Positions 42,464-51,009 of a DNA stretch of 64,000 bases are shown one piece after another; within the stretch, counting starts at the first letter, position 1, and each line of letters opens with the position of its first letter. Under the pieces are notes generated by a model that worked only from the letters and a program-made list of their open reading frames with translations, was not told the DNA's origin and made no database searches. Both the position numbers and the translations under genes were made by a program. The stretch covers positions 62,001 to 126,000 of the forward strand of contig NZ_JACBJG010000013.1 of NCBI RefSeq assembly GCF_015910535.1, read 5' to 3'. The stretch is from Saccharomonospora sp. NB11 (GTDB lineage: Bacteria > Actinomycetota > Actinomycetes > Mycobacteriales > Pseudonocardiaceae).

Positions 42464-42599
42464 GCCCGGACGCTATGGAGCAAAGCGGTCAGGACCCGGC
42501 CGCATTCGACCGGTCGGTGTGGACTCGTGACGTGGTTCACGGCAGGGGAACGTGTGCCCTGGACACGCGGTCGACGACGCCGGAGCGTGATCATCCCGG

Positions 42600-42629
42600 T
42601 TGTCAAGATCACTCATAAAGGGGTATCTC
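42600..42629 (+). promoter_or_regulatory. possible promoter of the prenyltransferase operon
   Basis: TTGTCA at 42600-42605 and TATCTC at 42624-42629 are 18 bases apart, near the sigma-70-like pattern of actinomycete promoters, 92 bases before the prenyltransferase start. An inverted pair TCAAGAT (42603-42609) and ATCTTGA (42658-42664) brackets the region and may bind a regulator. Confidence 0.35.
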
Positions 42630-42720
42630 GGGGTGTGAAACGGACGTATCTTGATCACGTTTGTGACCACGACGTCTGTGGGAGTGAAGCACTCTTGTAC
42701 GCGAGCCCGTCGGAGCGAGC

Positions 42721-43836
42721 GTGAACGACATCAACGATCCCACGCTTTTCGAACACACCAGTAGGCAGTTGCGGAACCTGTGCCACGAAGCCGGTTTTCC
42801 GCCTTCCGACGACAGCCCGGTCGAGCTGCTCCGTGAGCTTCTCGGTGCCGGAGGCGACCGTCGGCTCTCCGAAGGGCCACTGTGGCCGTCCGACGTGGCC
42901 GACGACGCCACGCCCGTCGAGTTCTCCGTGGCACTGGACGACACGGGCGAGAACGCCGTCCGCGTTTTGGGCGAGGTGATCGCCGACCAACCGGGAATGG
43001 CCGCCAACATGAATGCCGCGCGGCGCTTCCTGGACTCCACGGCGCGACGTCTCGATATCCCCACGGAGCGCTTCGACGCCGTCCAGGACCTCTTTCTTCC
43101 CGAGGACCCGCAGGGCAAGTTCTCGTTCTGGTACTCGCTCATTTTCCGGCCCTCCGCGAAACCGAAGGTGAAGGTCTACTTCAACCCGGACGTTCGCGGT
43201 GAGGACCGCGGGCGGGAACTCGTCGCCGAGGGATTCCGTCGGCTCGGCATGGACGACGCCTACGACGCCGCCACCGAGCATTCGATCCACCGGGGCGACG
43301 ACGACCGGTTCACCTTCTTCGCCGTGGACCTCGACGACAGCCCCACGTCGCGCGTCAAGCTCTACATCTCGCACTACTCCGCCACGGTCGAGGAGGCGGT
43401 CCGTGCGTCGCAAGCCGTCGACGGACTCGACGGCGAGGTGATCCGCGACTTCTGCCGGGTGCTGGGCGGCGACACCGAGATCTACGGCGGTCGACCGCTG
43501 GTGTCGAGCTACTCCTTCGTCGACTCCGAGCCGAAGCGCCCCGGCAACTACAGCCTCTACCTGCCGATCCGCGACTACGTCACCGACGACGCCGAAGCGC
43601 GGGAGCGGGTGCGCGCGTACCTGGCCGCCCGGGGCAGCGATCCCGCCGGGCTGGACAGGGCGATCGCCGCTCTCACCGACCGGCCGCTCGACGCCGGTCG
43701 TGGCCTGCTCGCCCACGTGTCGCTGCGGTTGGGGCAGTTCGGGACCGGAACGACGATCTACCTGTCGTCGGAGGGCTACGAGGTGCTGCCACCTCGGGTC
43801 GGTGCCTCGGCAGCGTCGGGCTCCGTGGGAGTCTGA
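42721..43836 (+). CDS. DMATS-type aromatic (indole) prenyltransferase
   Basis: A 371-residue ABBA-fold prenyltransferase of the bacterial DMATS group, which puts a dimethylallyl unit on the indole ring of tryptophan without Mg-binding DDxxD motifs. Features include KFSFWYSLIFRPSAKPKVKV, VYFNPDVRGEDRG, RVKLYISHYSATVEE and PGNYSLYLPIRDYV, alternating strands with the Lys and Tyr residues that bind diphosphate. Length is typical of IptA, PriB or CymD. GTG 42721 follows GGAG. It is in an operon with tryptophanase, as in the 6-dimethylallylindole pathway of Streptomyces. The ring position is not predictable here. Confidence 0.9.
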   Translation: MNDINDPTLFEHTSRQLRNLCHEAGFPPSDDSPVELLRELLGAGGDRRLSEGPLWPSDVADDATPVEFSVALDDTGENAVRVLGEVIADQPGMAANMNAARRFLDSTARRLDIPTERFDAVQDLFLPEDPQGKFSFWYSLIFRPSAKPKVKVYFNPDVRGEDRGRELVAEGFRRLGMDDAYDAATEHSIHRGDDDRFTFFAVDLDDSPTSRVKLYISHYSATVEEAVRASQAVDGLDGEVIRDFCRVLGGDTEIYGGRPLVSSYSFVDSEPKRPGNYSLYLPIRDYVTDDAEARERVRAYLAARGSDPAGLDRAIAALTDRPLDAGRGLLAHVSLRLGQFGTGTTIYLSSEGYEVLPPRVGASAASGSVGV

Positions 43837-43878
43837 AGCACCGACAGCGATCATCAGCGTCCTTCGAAAGTAGGAGCC

Positions 43879-45261
43879 TTGAGGCCGTTCCCTCCCTATC
43901 GAATCCAGGTCGTCAAAGAAATCCCCATCACGACTCGGCAGCAGCGTGAGGAAGCGCTGGCCCGGGCCGCGTACAACCCGTTCAACCTGCCCTCCAGCAT
44001 GGTCACCATCGACCTGCTGACCGACTCGGGCACCGGCGCGGTCTCGGCCGCGCAGGAGGCGGGCGCGGCGCAGGCGGACCGGGCGTACGCGGGATCGGAC
44101 GCGTTCTACCGGTTCCGTCGGGCCGTGGACGAGCTGACCTCGTACCCCTTCGCCTACCCCGTGCACCAGGGGCGGGCTGCCGAGCGGGTGCTCTTCTCGA
44201 CCGTGCTCAAGCCGGGCCAGATCTCGCTGAGCAACACCCACTTCGACACCACCCGGGCCAACGTCGAACTGGTGGGTGCCGAGGCGCGCGACCTGCCGTG
44301 CCCGGAATTCGGCAATTTGGACAGTCGCGAGCCCTTCAAGGGCAACATCGATCTCGACGCGTTGGAGCAGACCCTTCGCGGACCCGACGGCAGCCGGGTC
44401 GGACAGGTGCTGATCACCATCACGAACAACGGTGGTGGCGGTCAGCCGGTGTCGATGGCGAACCTGCGCGCGGTGCGTGCGCTGTGCGACCGCTACGGTG
44501 TCCCCTTCTTCCTCGACGCCGCGCGGTTCGCGGAGAACTCCTGGCTCGTCGCGCGTCGCGAGCCGGGCTACGGTCACCTCAGCCCCCGGGAGATCGCGCG
44601 CCAGACCTTCGCGCTGGCCGACGGTTGCGTCGCAAGCCTCAAAAAGGACGGCATCGCCCCGATGGGCGCGCTGCTCGGCATCCGGAACCCGGAGCTCGCC
44701 AAGCGGTGCGAGGCCAACCTCATCGCCACGGAGGGCTTCCGCACGTACGGCGGTATGGCGGCACACGACCTGGAGCGGGTCGCGCAGGGCCTCTACGAGG
44801 TGCTCGACCCGAACTACCTGCGGTCGAGGGAGGCCGACGCCGCCCGCTTCGCCGAGCTGATCAACCAGGCCGGGGTGGACATCGTGCAGCCGGCCGGCAT
44901 GCATGCCCTCTACCTCAACGCGGGACGCCTGCTGTCCCACATCCCGGCGTACGGCTACCCCGGGCACGCGCTGGCGTCGGAGCTGTACCTCGCGGGCGGG
45001 ATCCGGGCCGCCGAGCTCGGCTCGCTCTACCTGGGCAGCTTCGACGAGAATCACAACCTCGTGAACCCCGCGCCGTTCGAGCTGGTGCGGCTGGCGATCC
45101 CGCGGCGCACGTACACGATGGCGCACCTGGAGTACGTCGCCGACGTGCTGGCCGACATCGCGAAGAACCCGCACCGCGTGGCGTCGTACCGGATCGTCGA
45201 CGCGCCGCCGCTGCTGCGTCACTTCAACCTGAAGCTCGCGCAGATCCCGGCGGGGAACTGA
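43879..45261 (+). CDS. tnaA: tryptophanase (tryptophan indole-lyase)
   Basis: A 460-residue PLP beta-eliminating lyase that splits tryptophan to indole, pyruvate and ammonia. It has PYRIQVVKEIPITTR, AYAGSDAFYRF, PVHQGRAAERVLF, ITITNNGGGGQPVSMANLRA and the PLP lysine in VASLKKDGIAPMG; the C terminus has SLYLGSF and RLAIPRRTYT. It starts at TTG 43879 after AGGAGCC, 42 bases after the prenyltransferase. Its probable substrate is dimethylallyl-tryptophan, giving a prenyl-indole. A flavin monooxygenase found in some such operons is not adjacent here. Confidence 0.93.
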   Translation: MRPFPPYRIQVVKEIPITTRQQREEALARAAYNPFNLPSSMVTIDLLTDSGTGAVSAAQEAGAAQADRAYAGSDAFYRFRRAVDELTSYPFAYPVHQGRAAERVLFSTVLKPGQISLSNTHFDTTRANVELVGAEARDLPCPEFGNLDSREPFKGNIDLDALEQTLRGPDGSRVGQVLITITNNGGGGQPVSMANLRAVRALCDRYGVPFFLDAARFAENSWLVARREPGYGHLSPREIARQTFALADGCVASLKKDGIAPMGALLGIRNPELAKRCEANLIATEGFRTYGGMAAHDLERVAQGLYEVLDPNYLRSREADAARFAELINQAGVDIVQPAGMHALYLNAGRLLSHIPAYGYPGHALASELYLAGGIRAAELGSLYLGSFDENHNLVNPAPFELVRLAIPRRTYTMAHLEYVADVLADIAKNPHRVASYRIVDAPPLLRHFNLKLAQIPAGN

Positions 45262-45279
45262 CAGCGCAGTCCAAAAGCG

Positions 45280-45315
45280 AGGGCCACCTCCCCGGAACGT
45301 CCGGGAGGTGGCCCT
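45280..45315. terminator. strong hairpin between convergent operons
   Basis: Perfect 13-bp inverted repeat (AGGGCCACCTCCC at 45280-45292 and GGGAGGTGGCCCT at 45303-45315) with a 10-base loop. It sits 18 bases after the tryptophanase stop and just before the end of the convergent cvnD gene. Confidence 0.8.
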
Positions 45316-45328
45316 TCGTGTGTCGTCC

Positions 45329-45943
45329 TCAGGCGCCGGAGGGAGCCAACTGCGGTTCGGTCGGGAGCCTGCTCATCGCGTAACGCACGAGGCGGATCAA
45401 CGCGAGCTTGCTGGACTCCCGCTGGCGGGCGTCGCAGAACAGGATCGGCACGCCGGGGGAGATGGCCAACGCCGACCTAATCTCGTCCTCGGTGTACTCG
45501 TCCGAGCCGTCGAAGCAGTTCACCGCCACGATGAACGGGATGTTGCGGCGTTCGAAGAAGTCGATGGCCGAGAAGCTGCTGTCGAGCCGACGGGTGTCCA
45601 CGAGCACGACCGTGCCGATCGCGCCCCGCGCGAGCTCGTCCCACATGTACCAGAAGCGCTCCTGGCCGGGTGTGCCGAACAGGTACAGCACGGTGTGGGG
45701 CGAGATGGTGATGCGGCCGAAGTCCAGGGCGACGGTGGTGGTCTTCTTCTGCTCGACGCCCGTGATGTCGTCGACACCGTCGCTGGCGGCCGTCATCACC
45801 TCCTCGGTGGACAGGGGCGGGATCTCGCTGACCGAGCCGACCATCGTGGTCTTGCCGGCACCGAAACCACCGGCCACGATGATCTTGACCGGAGTGGGGA
45901 CCACGGCTGTCGCCGTGCTGTCTTCAGAGCTTGGAGAGGCCAT
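45329..45943 (-). CDS. cvnD: CvnD: small Ras-like GTPase of conservon
   Basis: A 204-residue GTP-binding protein. G1 is VAGGFGAGKTTMVG, G3 is FGTPGQERFWYMW and the G4 position is AVNCFDGSD, the form seen in CvnD proteins instead of NKxD. It is last in a four-gene conservon with the DUF742, roadblock and sensor proteins, overlapping cvnC by 20 bases. These complexes sit at the inner membrane and influence development and secondary metabolism in Streptomyces. Confidence 0.93.
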   Translation of the reverse strand: MASPSSEDSTATAVVPTPVKIIVAGGFGAGKTTMVGSVSEIPPLSTEEVMTAASDGVDDITGVEQKKTTTVALDFGRITISPHTVLYLFGTPGQERFWYMWDELARGAIGTVVLVDTRRLDSSFSAIDFFERRNIPFIVAVNCFDGSDEYTEDEIRSALAISPGVPILFCDARQRESSKLALIRLVRYAMSRLPTEPQLAPSGA

Positions 45944-46289
45944 CGAGCACCGCCTGAAGTAGTTGACGATCCGGGGCTTGCAACGTCTGGGACGGAGAGC
46001 GGACGATCACTTCACCTCGTTCGATGAGGTCACCGCACAGGACCTTCACGACCGCGATCGGCACCTTCACGTGCGCTGCGATCTCGGCGACCGACAGCGG
46101 CCGGACGCAGAGATCGAGGATCGCCGTGTGTTCCGGGGTGAGGCCCATGCCGGTCCGCTTCGTCCCGGACAGCGCCATCACCTGCGTGGCGACGTCCAGG
46201 GTGATGTCCGACGCCGGTATTCGGCCCCTGGTGATGGCGTACGGCCGCACGAGTGGGCCGGCCGCCTCGTCGTACCACTGATCGTTCAT
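45924..46289 (-). CDS. cvnC: CvnC: DUF742 protein
   Basis: A 121-residue DUF742 protein. It has RPYAITRGR near the start, AILDLCVRPLSVAEIAAHV, a winged-helix-like part, and ends LLQAVLDGLSKL. It is the third gene of the conservon; start ATG 46289 lies one base after the cvnB stop. Its helix-turn-helix character suggests binding to DNA or to partner proteins. Confidence 0.92.
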   Translation of the reverse strand: MNDQWYDEAAGPLVRPYAITRGRIPASDITLDVATQVMALSGTKRTGMGLTPEHTAILDLCVRPLSVAEIAAHVKVPIAVVKVLCGDLIERGEVIVRSPSQTLQAPDRQLLQAVLDGLSKL

Positions 46290-46290
46290 C

Positions 46291-46707
46291 TCACGTCCCC
46301 GACGCGGCCGGGTTCCGCGGCGCCGCGGTCATGTAGTCCCCGACGCGCTTCACCAGCCGGTTCATCTCGTAGGCGATCATCTCGACGTCGACGGCGTCCT
46401 CCGCGAGCACGGCGAGGCACGCGCCGGCACCGGCCGCGGAGACGAACAGATAACCCTCGGTCATCTCGATGAGGGTCTGGAGCACGGGGCCGCGGTGGAA
46501 GTGGCGGCTGACGCCCTTCGCGAGACTCTGCAGGCTGGAAGCCATGGCGGAGAGCTGGTCGGAGTCGTCCTTGGACAGCGAGTTGGACTTGCCCATCAGC
46601 AGGCCGTCAGCCGACAACACGACGGCGTGTTGTGCTCCGACCACGCGGTCCACCATGTCGTCCAGCAGCCAGTTGAGATCCAACATGGAATTGCCGTTCT
46701 CATTCAT
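46291..46707 (-). CDS. cvnB: CvnB: roadblock/LC7 protein
   Basis: A 138-residue roadblock/LC7-fold protein. It starts with LDLNWLLDDMVDRVVG and contains ADGLLMGKSNSLSKDD and GAGACLAVLAED. Roadblock proteins regulate small GTPases, here the CvnD protein. Start ATG 46707; the shorter MLDLNW start 21 bases on is possible. Confidence 0.92.
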   Translation of the reverse strand: MNENGNSMLDLNWLLDDMVDRVVGAQHAVVLSADGLLMGKSNSLSKDDSDQLSAMASSLQSLAKGVSRHFHRGPVLQTLIEMTEGYLFVSAAGAGACLAVLAEDAVDVEMIAYEMNRLVKRVGDYMTAAPRNPAASGT

Positions 46708-46727
46708 CGATGAATCCGCTTCCCCTA

Positions 46728-49250
46728 TCAGTTGGCATCGGTCGATTGGGACGCGTCGTCGGCGTCACGTCCCCTGAGAGTGCCCTTGCGGAATGCCGAC
46801 AGCGTGCTCCGCGTCCGGCCCGCAAAGCGTTCGATGTCTCGCTGCTCGGACTCGGGATCGTCACGCAGCTGTTCCACGAGGTTCTCTTGTGGTCGCCGCT
46901 GCGGCAACGGTGCGCGTTGCCTCTTCCGCTGCGGCAAGCCGTTGCCCGGTGCAGCGGAGTCGGTCGTCCCCGCGTGATGTCCGGGCCTGTCCTGAGGCGA
47001 GGGCGACGAGTAGGCGTCGCGGGGCCTCGCCGGGGCCGCCTCGGTCGACGCTGACCGGGGTGACAGAGCGGGTGCGTAGCCGTTGCGCGTGGCAGGCTGC
47101 GCGTTCCGCGGTGTCGGCGTCGGCGGCTGCTGAACCGGTGCCGTGACCGGAGCCGCCTGAGGCGTGTTCTGCTGGGTCTGCTGCTGCGACTGCGGCGACT
47201 GCTGCGCCGGAGTCGTGACTGCCGGGCTGTGCACCTCGATCTCCGGTTCCATGGCCGGGGTGGCGTGGAAGCCCGAGTCGATGTCGGCGGTCTGCTCGTC
47301 GCTGGCCAGGATGTCGGTGGGCAGCAGGATCGTGGCGCGAGTGCCGCCGTAGCGCGACGAGTCGAACGTGACTTGCGCACCGAGGCGGTGCGCCAGGCGC
47401 GCCACCACGAACAGACCGAGGCTCGCGTCGGCCTTCATGGCCATGGCGTCGAACTCGGGCGGCTCCGACATCATCGAGTTCGCCCACTCGCGGACGTCGT
47501 CCTTCATCCCGAGGCCCTGGTCGGCGATGTCGACGACGACGCCACGCGCCACCTTCGTCCCCGTCATGTAGACGGGCGATCCCGGGGGCGAGAACGTCGT
47601 CGCGTTGTCCACCAGCTCGGCGACGAGGTGAATGGCGTCGGCGACCGCGGAACCCACGAGGGCCACCTCGGGGATGGGCTCGACCTCGACTCGCGAGAAG
47701 TGCTCGGTCTCGGAGATCGCGGCACGCAGGACGTCCATCAGCATGACCGGCTTGCGCCAGCGACGTCCGGGCTGCTTGCCACCGAGGATGATGAGGTTCT
47801 CGGTGGTGCGGCGGGCTCGGGTCGCGAGGTTGTCGAGCTGGAAGAGGCTCTTCAACTGAGCCGGGTTCTCCTCGCGGCTCTCCATCCGGTCGAGGATCTG
47901 GAGCTGGCGGTGCACGAGGCCCTGGTTGCGGTGGGCGATACCGAGGAACACGTTGTTCACACCGCTGCGGGCCTTCGCCTCGCTGACCGCCGCGTTGACG
48001 GCGGTGAGCTGCGCGATGTTGAACGCCTCGGCCACCTGCCCGATCTCGTCGCGGCCGTGGTCCAGTCGCGGCATCTCGGCGTTGACGTCCACCGCCTCGC
48101 CGTCCTTCAGCCGCTGCACGATGTTGGGCAGCCTGGTCCGCGCGAGCTCCAGGGAGTCGTTGCGGAGGCGTTCGAGGCGCGTCATCAGGGTCCGGTCGAC
48201 CAGGGTCCGCGACACGCGGACGGCGACCACGATCGACGCGATGGCGGCGATGAGGGTCAACGCGCTACCGAGCAGCACGTTGGTGAGGTTCTGGCCGGAG
48301 TCCTCCAGAGCCTTCGCCGAGGTCTGGTCGGCCTGCGTGATGGTGAGCGAGGCGAGTTCGTTGGCGACGCGGCTGGAGATGTCGCGCAGCTCGGCGCCCG
48401 AGAGCGAGAAGCTGTTCACGTCCATCGGGCCGGGGCCGCTCGCGATCAGCTCGTTCTCGATGCGCTGCAGCCGCCGCCAGTCGTCGCTTTCGACGAGCTC
48501 GTCGTGGAAGGCGCGCACGTCGGGCAGCGTGTTCGGGGCGCTCTCGCTGAGGCCCGACCGGTAGGCACCGACCAGTTCGGACAGCGACCGGTGCTGCGTC
48601 GCGGTGAGGCTGCCGTTGGCGAAGGCACTCGACGCGAGCGAGGCGGCCCGCGACATCTGGTCCGACACCCGGAACAGCTCGGTCGCCATCAGACCGTTCT
48701 GGGAGGCCGCGACGTCCGGGACGACACGCGCCTGGGCGTCGAACAGCCCGGTGGCGGTGTCGATCAGCTCGTTGTAGTAGTCGTTGACCTCGCTGGTCCC
48801 GATGCTGAGCAGGTTGATCTGCGAGCGGATGTCGGGAAGCTGGTCGAGGCTGGACTCCAGGTCCCGCATGCGCCCGGAGATCTCCGGGGGCAGGTCGTCC
48901 CCGATTTCCTCCATGGCCTGCCGCAGGGCACCGAGGGAGTCGTCGATGCGCTGCTGTTGCTGCTGCAGCTCGACCAGCCCGGTCTCAGGCTTCTCCAGGT
49001 AGACCAGCGACATCTGGCGTTCCTGCTGCAACGCACTCAGCGAGGTCACGGCCGGAATCGACACCTGCTGCACACTCGACGCCACCGCGCGCAGATAGAA
49101 CGCGTCGATGACGAAGTACGTGGACATGCCGATCCACAGCAGCAGCAACGCGATACTCGGCACCAGGACGGTGCCGGTCAGCCGCTTCCGGATCGACTTG
49201 TGGTGTCCTTGGTCTGGTTTGTCCTGCGTTGGCTTGTCTTCGTTGTTCAC
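46728..49250 (-). CDS. cvnA: CvnA: membrane sensor with histidine-kinase-like ATPase
   Basis: An 840-residue membrane protein. A first helix lies near residues 25-45 (VPSIALLLLWIGMSTYFVI), then a nitrate/nitrite-sensor-like extracellular domain to about 320, a second helix (LGSALTLIAAIASIVVAV), a HAMP-like linker and a HATPase (ELVDNATTFSPPGSPV, then DIADQGLGMKD). The last 200 residues are disordered, rich in Pro, Gln and Ala. GTG 49250 follows GGAG and begins VNNEDKPTQ; the frame stays open further upstream. It is the first gene of the conservon. Confidence 0.92.
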   Translation of the reverse strand: MNNEDKPTQDKPDQGHHKSIRKRLTGTVLVPSIALLLLWIGMSTYFVIDAFYLRAVASSVQQVSIPAVTSLSALQQERQMSLVYLEKPETGLVELQQQQQRIDDSLGALRQAMEEIGDDLPPEISGRMRDLESSLDQLPDIRSQINLLSIGTSEVNDYYNELIDTATGLFDAQARVVPDVAASQNGLMATELFRVSDQMSRAASLASSAFANGSLTATQHRSLSELVGAYRSGLSESAPNTLPDVRAFHDELVESDDWRRLQRIENELIASGPGPMDVNSFSLSGAELRDISSRVANELASLTITQADQTSAKALEDSGQNLTNVLLGSALTLIAAIASIVVAVRVSRTLVDRTLMTRLERLRNDSLELARTRLPNIVQRLKDGEAVDVNAEMPRLDHGRDEIGQVAEAFNIAQLTAVNAAVSEAKARSGVNNVFLGIAHRNQGLVHRQLQILDRMESREENPAQLKSLFQLDNLATRARRTTENLIILGGKQPGRRWRKPVMLMDVLRAAISETEHFSRVEVEPIPEVALVGSAVADAIHLVAELVDNATTFSPPGSPVYMTGTKVARGVVVDIADQGLGMKDDVREWANSMMSEPPEFDAMAMKADASLGLFVVARLAHRLGAQVTFDSSRYGGTRATILLPTDILASDEQTADIDSGFHATPAMEPEIEVHSPAVTTPAQQSPQSQQQTQQNTPQAAPVTAPVQQPPTPTPRNAQPATRNGYAPALSPRSASTEAAPARPRDAYSSPSPQDRPGHHAGTTDSAAPGNGLPQRKRQRAPLPQRRPQENLVEQLRDDPESEQRDIERFAGRTRSTLSAFRKGTLRGRDADDASQSTDAN

Positions 49251-49441
49251 GACGCTCCACGACGACCTGTTGAACCGCTGCCGGGCACCCGCGCATGCGG
49301 ACTTCTTCACCGAGACCGGGCGCACAGTGCCATATTCGCGCCCTTGCCACCAGTCACCCGTTAGTGCCTTGTCGAGGGGTGATCATGGCGTATGCGGTCG
49401 GTGGCCGTGCGTCGGCCCCCCTCTGGCCGCGTCGAAGCAGC

Positions 49442-50065
49442 TCAGCGACGCCCCTCCAGCGGCTCCCGCGCGGCGTCCGGAAGACGGGAGTCGTCAGCGA
49501 CCGGCCAGGCCAGCGGGTCGGGGCCGAGAGCCCGGAGCTGCTCGACCTGCAGCGCACACCACGGCGACACGCTGGTGCGGTCGGCCTCCACCTCGGCGAC
49601 GAAGTCCGACCACGGCATCCACACCGTGTCGTGGACCTCGTCCGGGTTCGGGGCGGGCACCGGTCGCCGGGTGACCGTGGCGCGGTAGACGGGACACACC
49701 TCGTTCTCGCGCACGCCGTCGGGCATGGTGGCCTCGTACCGGAACTCGGGCAGCACCAGCTCGATGCGGTCGACGGTGATGCCGAGTTCGTCGGTGAGCC
49801 GTCGCTCGATGGCGTCGGGAATGATCTCGTCGGGACCGGGGTGCCCGCAGCACGTGTTGGTGCGCACCCCGGGGAACGTCTTCTTGTGCTTGGCCCGCCA
49901 CGTGACGAGGAAGTTGCCCTCCTGGTCGAACAGGTAGCACGAGAACGCCAGGTGAAGCGGGGTGGACAGGTGATGGACCTCGGCCTTCGGTGCGTATCCG
50001 ATCCGCTCGTGCCGAGAGCCGCACAGGACGACGTACTCGACGTCGGGATCGAGTGTTGAGGTCAT
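49442..50065 (-). CDS. idi: isopentenyl-diphosphate delta-isomerase, type 1
   Basis: A 207-residue Nudix-fold isomerase that interconverts IPP and DMAPP. It has the active-site Cys motif TNTCCGHP, the Glu motif ENEVCPVY, and HLAFSCYLFDQEGNFLVTWRAK, all diagnostic. Start ATG 50065. It is separated from the prenyltransferase only by the conservon; it could raise DMAPP for prenylation as well as serve central isoprenoid metabolism. Confidence 0.95.
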   Translation of the reverse strand: MTSTLDPDVEYVVLCGSRHERIGYAPKAEVHHLSTPLHLAFSCYLFDQEGNFLVTWRAKHKKTFPGVRTNTCCGHPGPDEIIPDAIERRLTDELGITVDRIELVLPEFRYEATMPDGVRENEVCPVYRATVTRRPVPAPNPDEVHDTVWMPWSDFVAEVEADRTSVSPWCALQVEQLRALGPDPLAWPVADDSRLPDAAREPLEGRR

Positions 50066-50220
50066 TGCGGTGCTACCACCCTTCGTCCACCCTTACGTCA
50101 CACCGTCGAAGCCCTCCCCGCGCTTCGAACGTCGACTCCAGAGTTGATCATGTTTGGAGCGGGTGGGCAAGTTGTCGGGCTCCGCCAGTCGCGTGTTCCC
50201 GGTCGAGGGCGGCTCTATGC

Positions 50221-50270
50221 GTCGAGACCCGTTCGGACACGCGTCGGTGGGTGTCCGAACGGGTCTCGAC
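50221..50270. terminator. perfect 20-bp hairpin terminator
   Basis: GTCGAGACCCGTTCGGACAC at 50221-50240 is the exact reverse complement of 50251-50270, with a 10-base loop. It lies 19 bases after the last gene of the long minus-strand operon (50290-56460) and upstream of idi. It is the longest perfect stem in the window. Confidence 0.85.
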
Positions 50271-50289
50271 GCTGTCAGCAGCGGTTTCC

Positions 50290-51009
50290 CTACTTCGTCG
50301 GCAGGCCCAGCGCGCGGTCGACCCACCTGCCCAGCGGCAGCAGCAGCACCGCCACGGCCAGGGCCACGTGGACGAGCATGAACACCACGGCGGTGACCAC
50401 GCTCGGCGGGCCGCCCACGAAGACGACGATGTGCGACGCCCACGCGAGGGCGTCGGGGCGGCTGCCCGCCGACCAGACCTCGTTCAGTGCCCAGAAGGTC
50501 AGGTCGTTGATCCCGGCGATGACGAGCAGGATGCTCGCGATCCCGGTCTTCAGCACGGTCGTCGTGCGGGCCCCGCCGAGGCGGTACGCCAGCAGCGCGA
50601 ACAGCACGATGAACGTGACGATGAACAGTTCGAACTGGTACACGGGCTCGAACGCACCCGGATCGGTGTCGACCGTGCGGCCGTACTCCTGGATGCGCAA
50701 CACCATCTCGGTGTCGATGTAGCTCATGTAGGCGATCACGGCCAGCGCGAGCAACGCGGGCCCGGCCTTGACCTTCGGGAACAGGGCGACCGCGGGCACG
50801 GCGAAGAGGAACGGACTGATCTTGAACAGCCACTCGCCGACGTTGTCCAGCGTCTGGTCCGGCGGCAGCACCACCATGATGAGCAGGGCGAGCACGGCCG
50901 CCGGGACCGCGAAGACCAGCCACAGCCAGCCGCGGTGCCGGTAGAGCGCCCGGATCAGCGCGCCGCCGGTCTCCGAGGTCGCGGGCGGGGTCGGTGCGGT
51001 CGTCGTCAT
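50290..51009 (-). CDS. polytopic membrane protein of unknown function
   Basis: A 239-residue protein with about seven hydrophobic segments, for example WLWLVFAVPAAVLALLIMV and FIVTFIVLFALLAYRLGG. It has no signature I recognise. ATG 51009 overlaps the carbamoyltransferase stop (ATGA). It is the last gene of the operon and may anchor or assist the products of the other members. Confidence 0.75.
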   Translation of the reverse strand: MTTTAPTPPATSETGGALIRALYRHRGWLWLVFAVPAAVLALLIMVVLPPDQTLDNVGEWLFKISPFLFAVPAVALFPKVKAGPALLALAVIAYMSYIDTEMVLRIQEYGRTVDTDPGAFEPVYQFELFIVTFIVLFALLAYRLGGARTTTVLKTGIASILLVIAGINDLTFWALNEVWSAGSRPDALAWASHIVVFVGGPPSVVTAVVFMLVHVALAVAVLLLPLGRWVDRALGLPTK

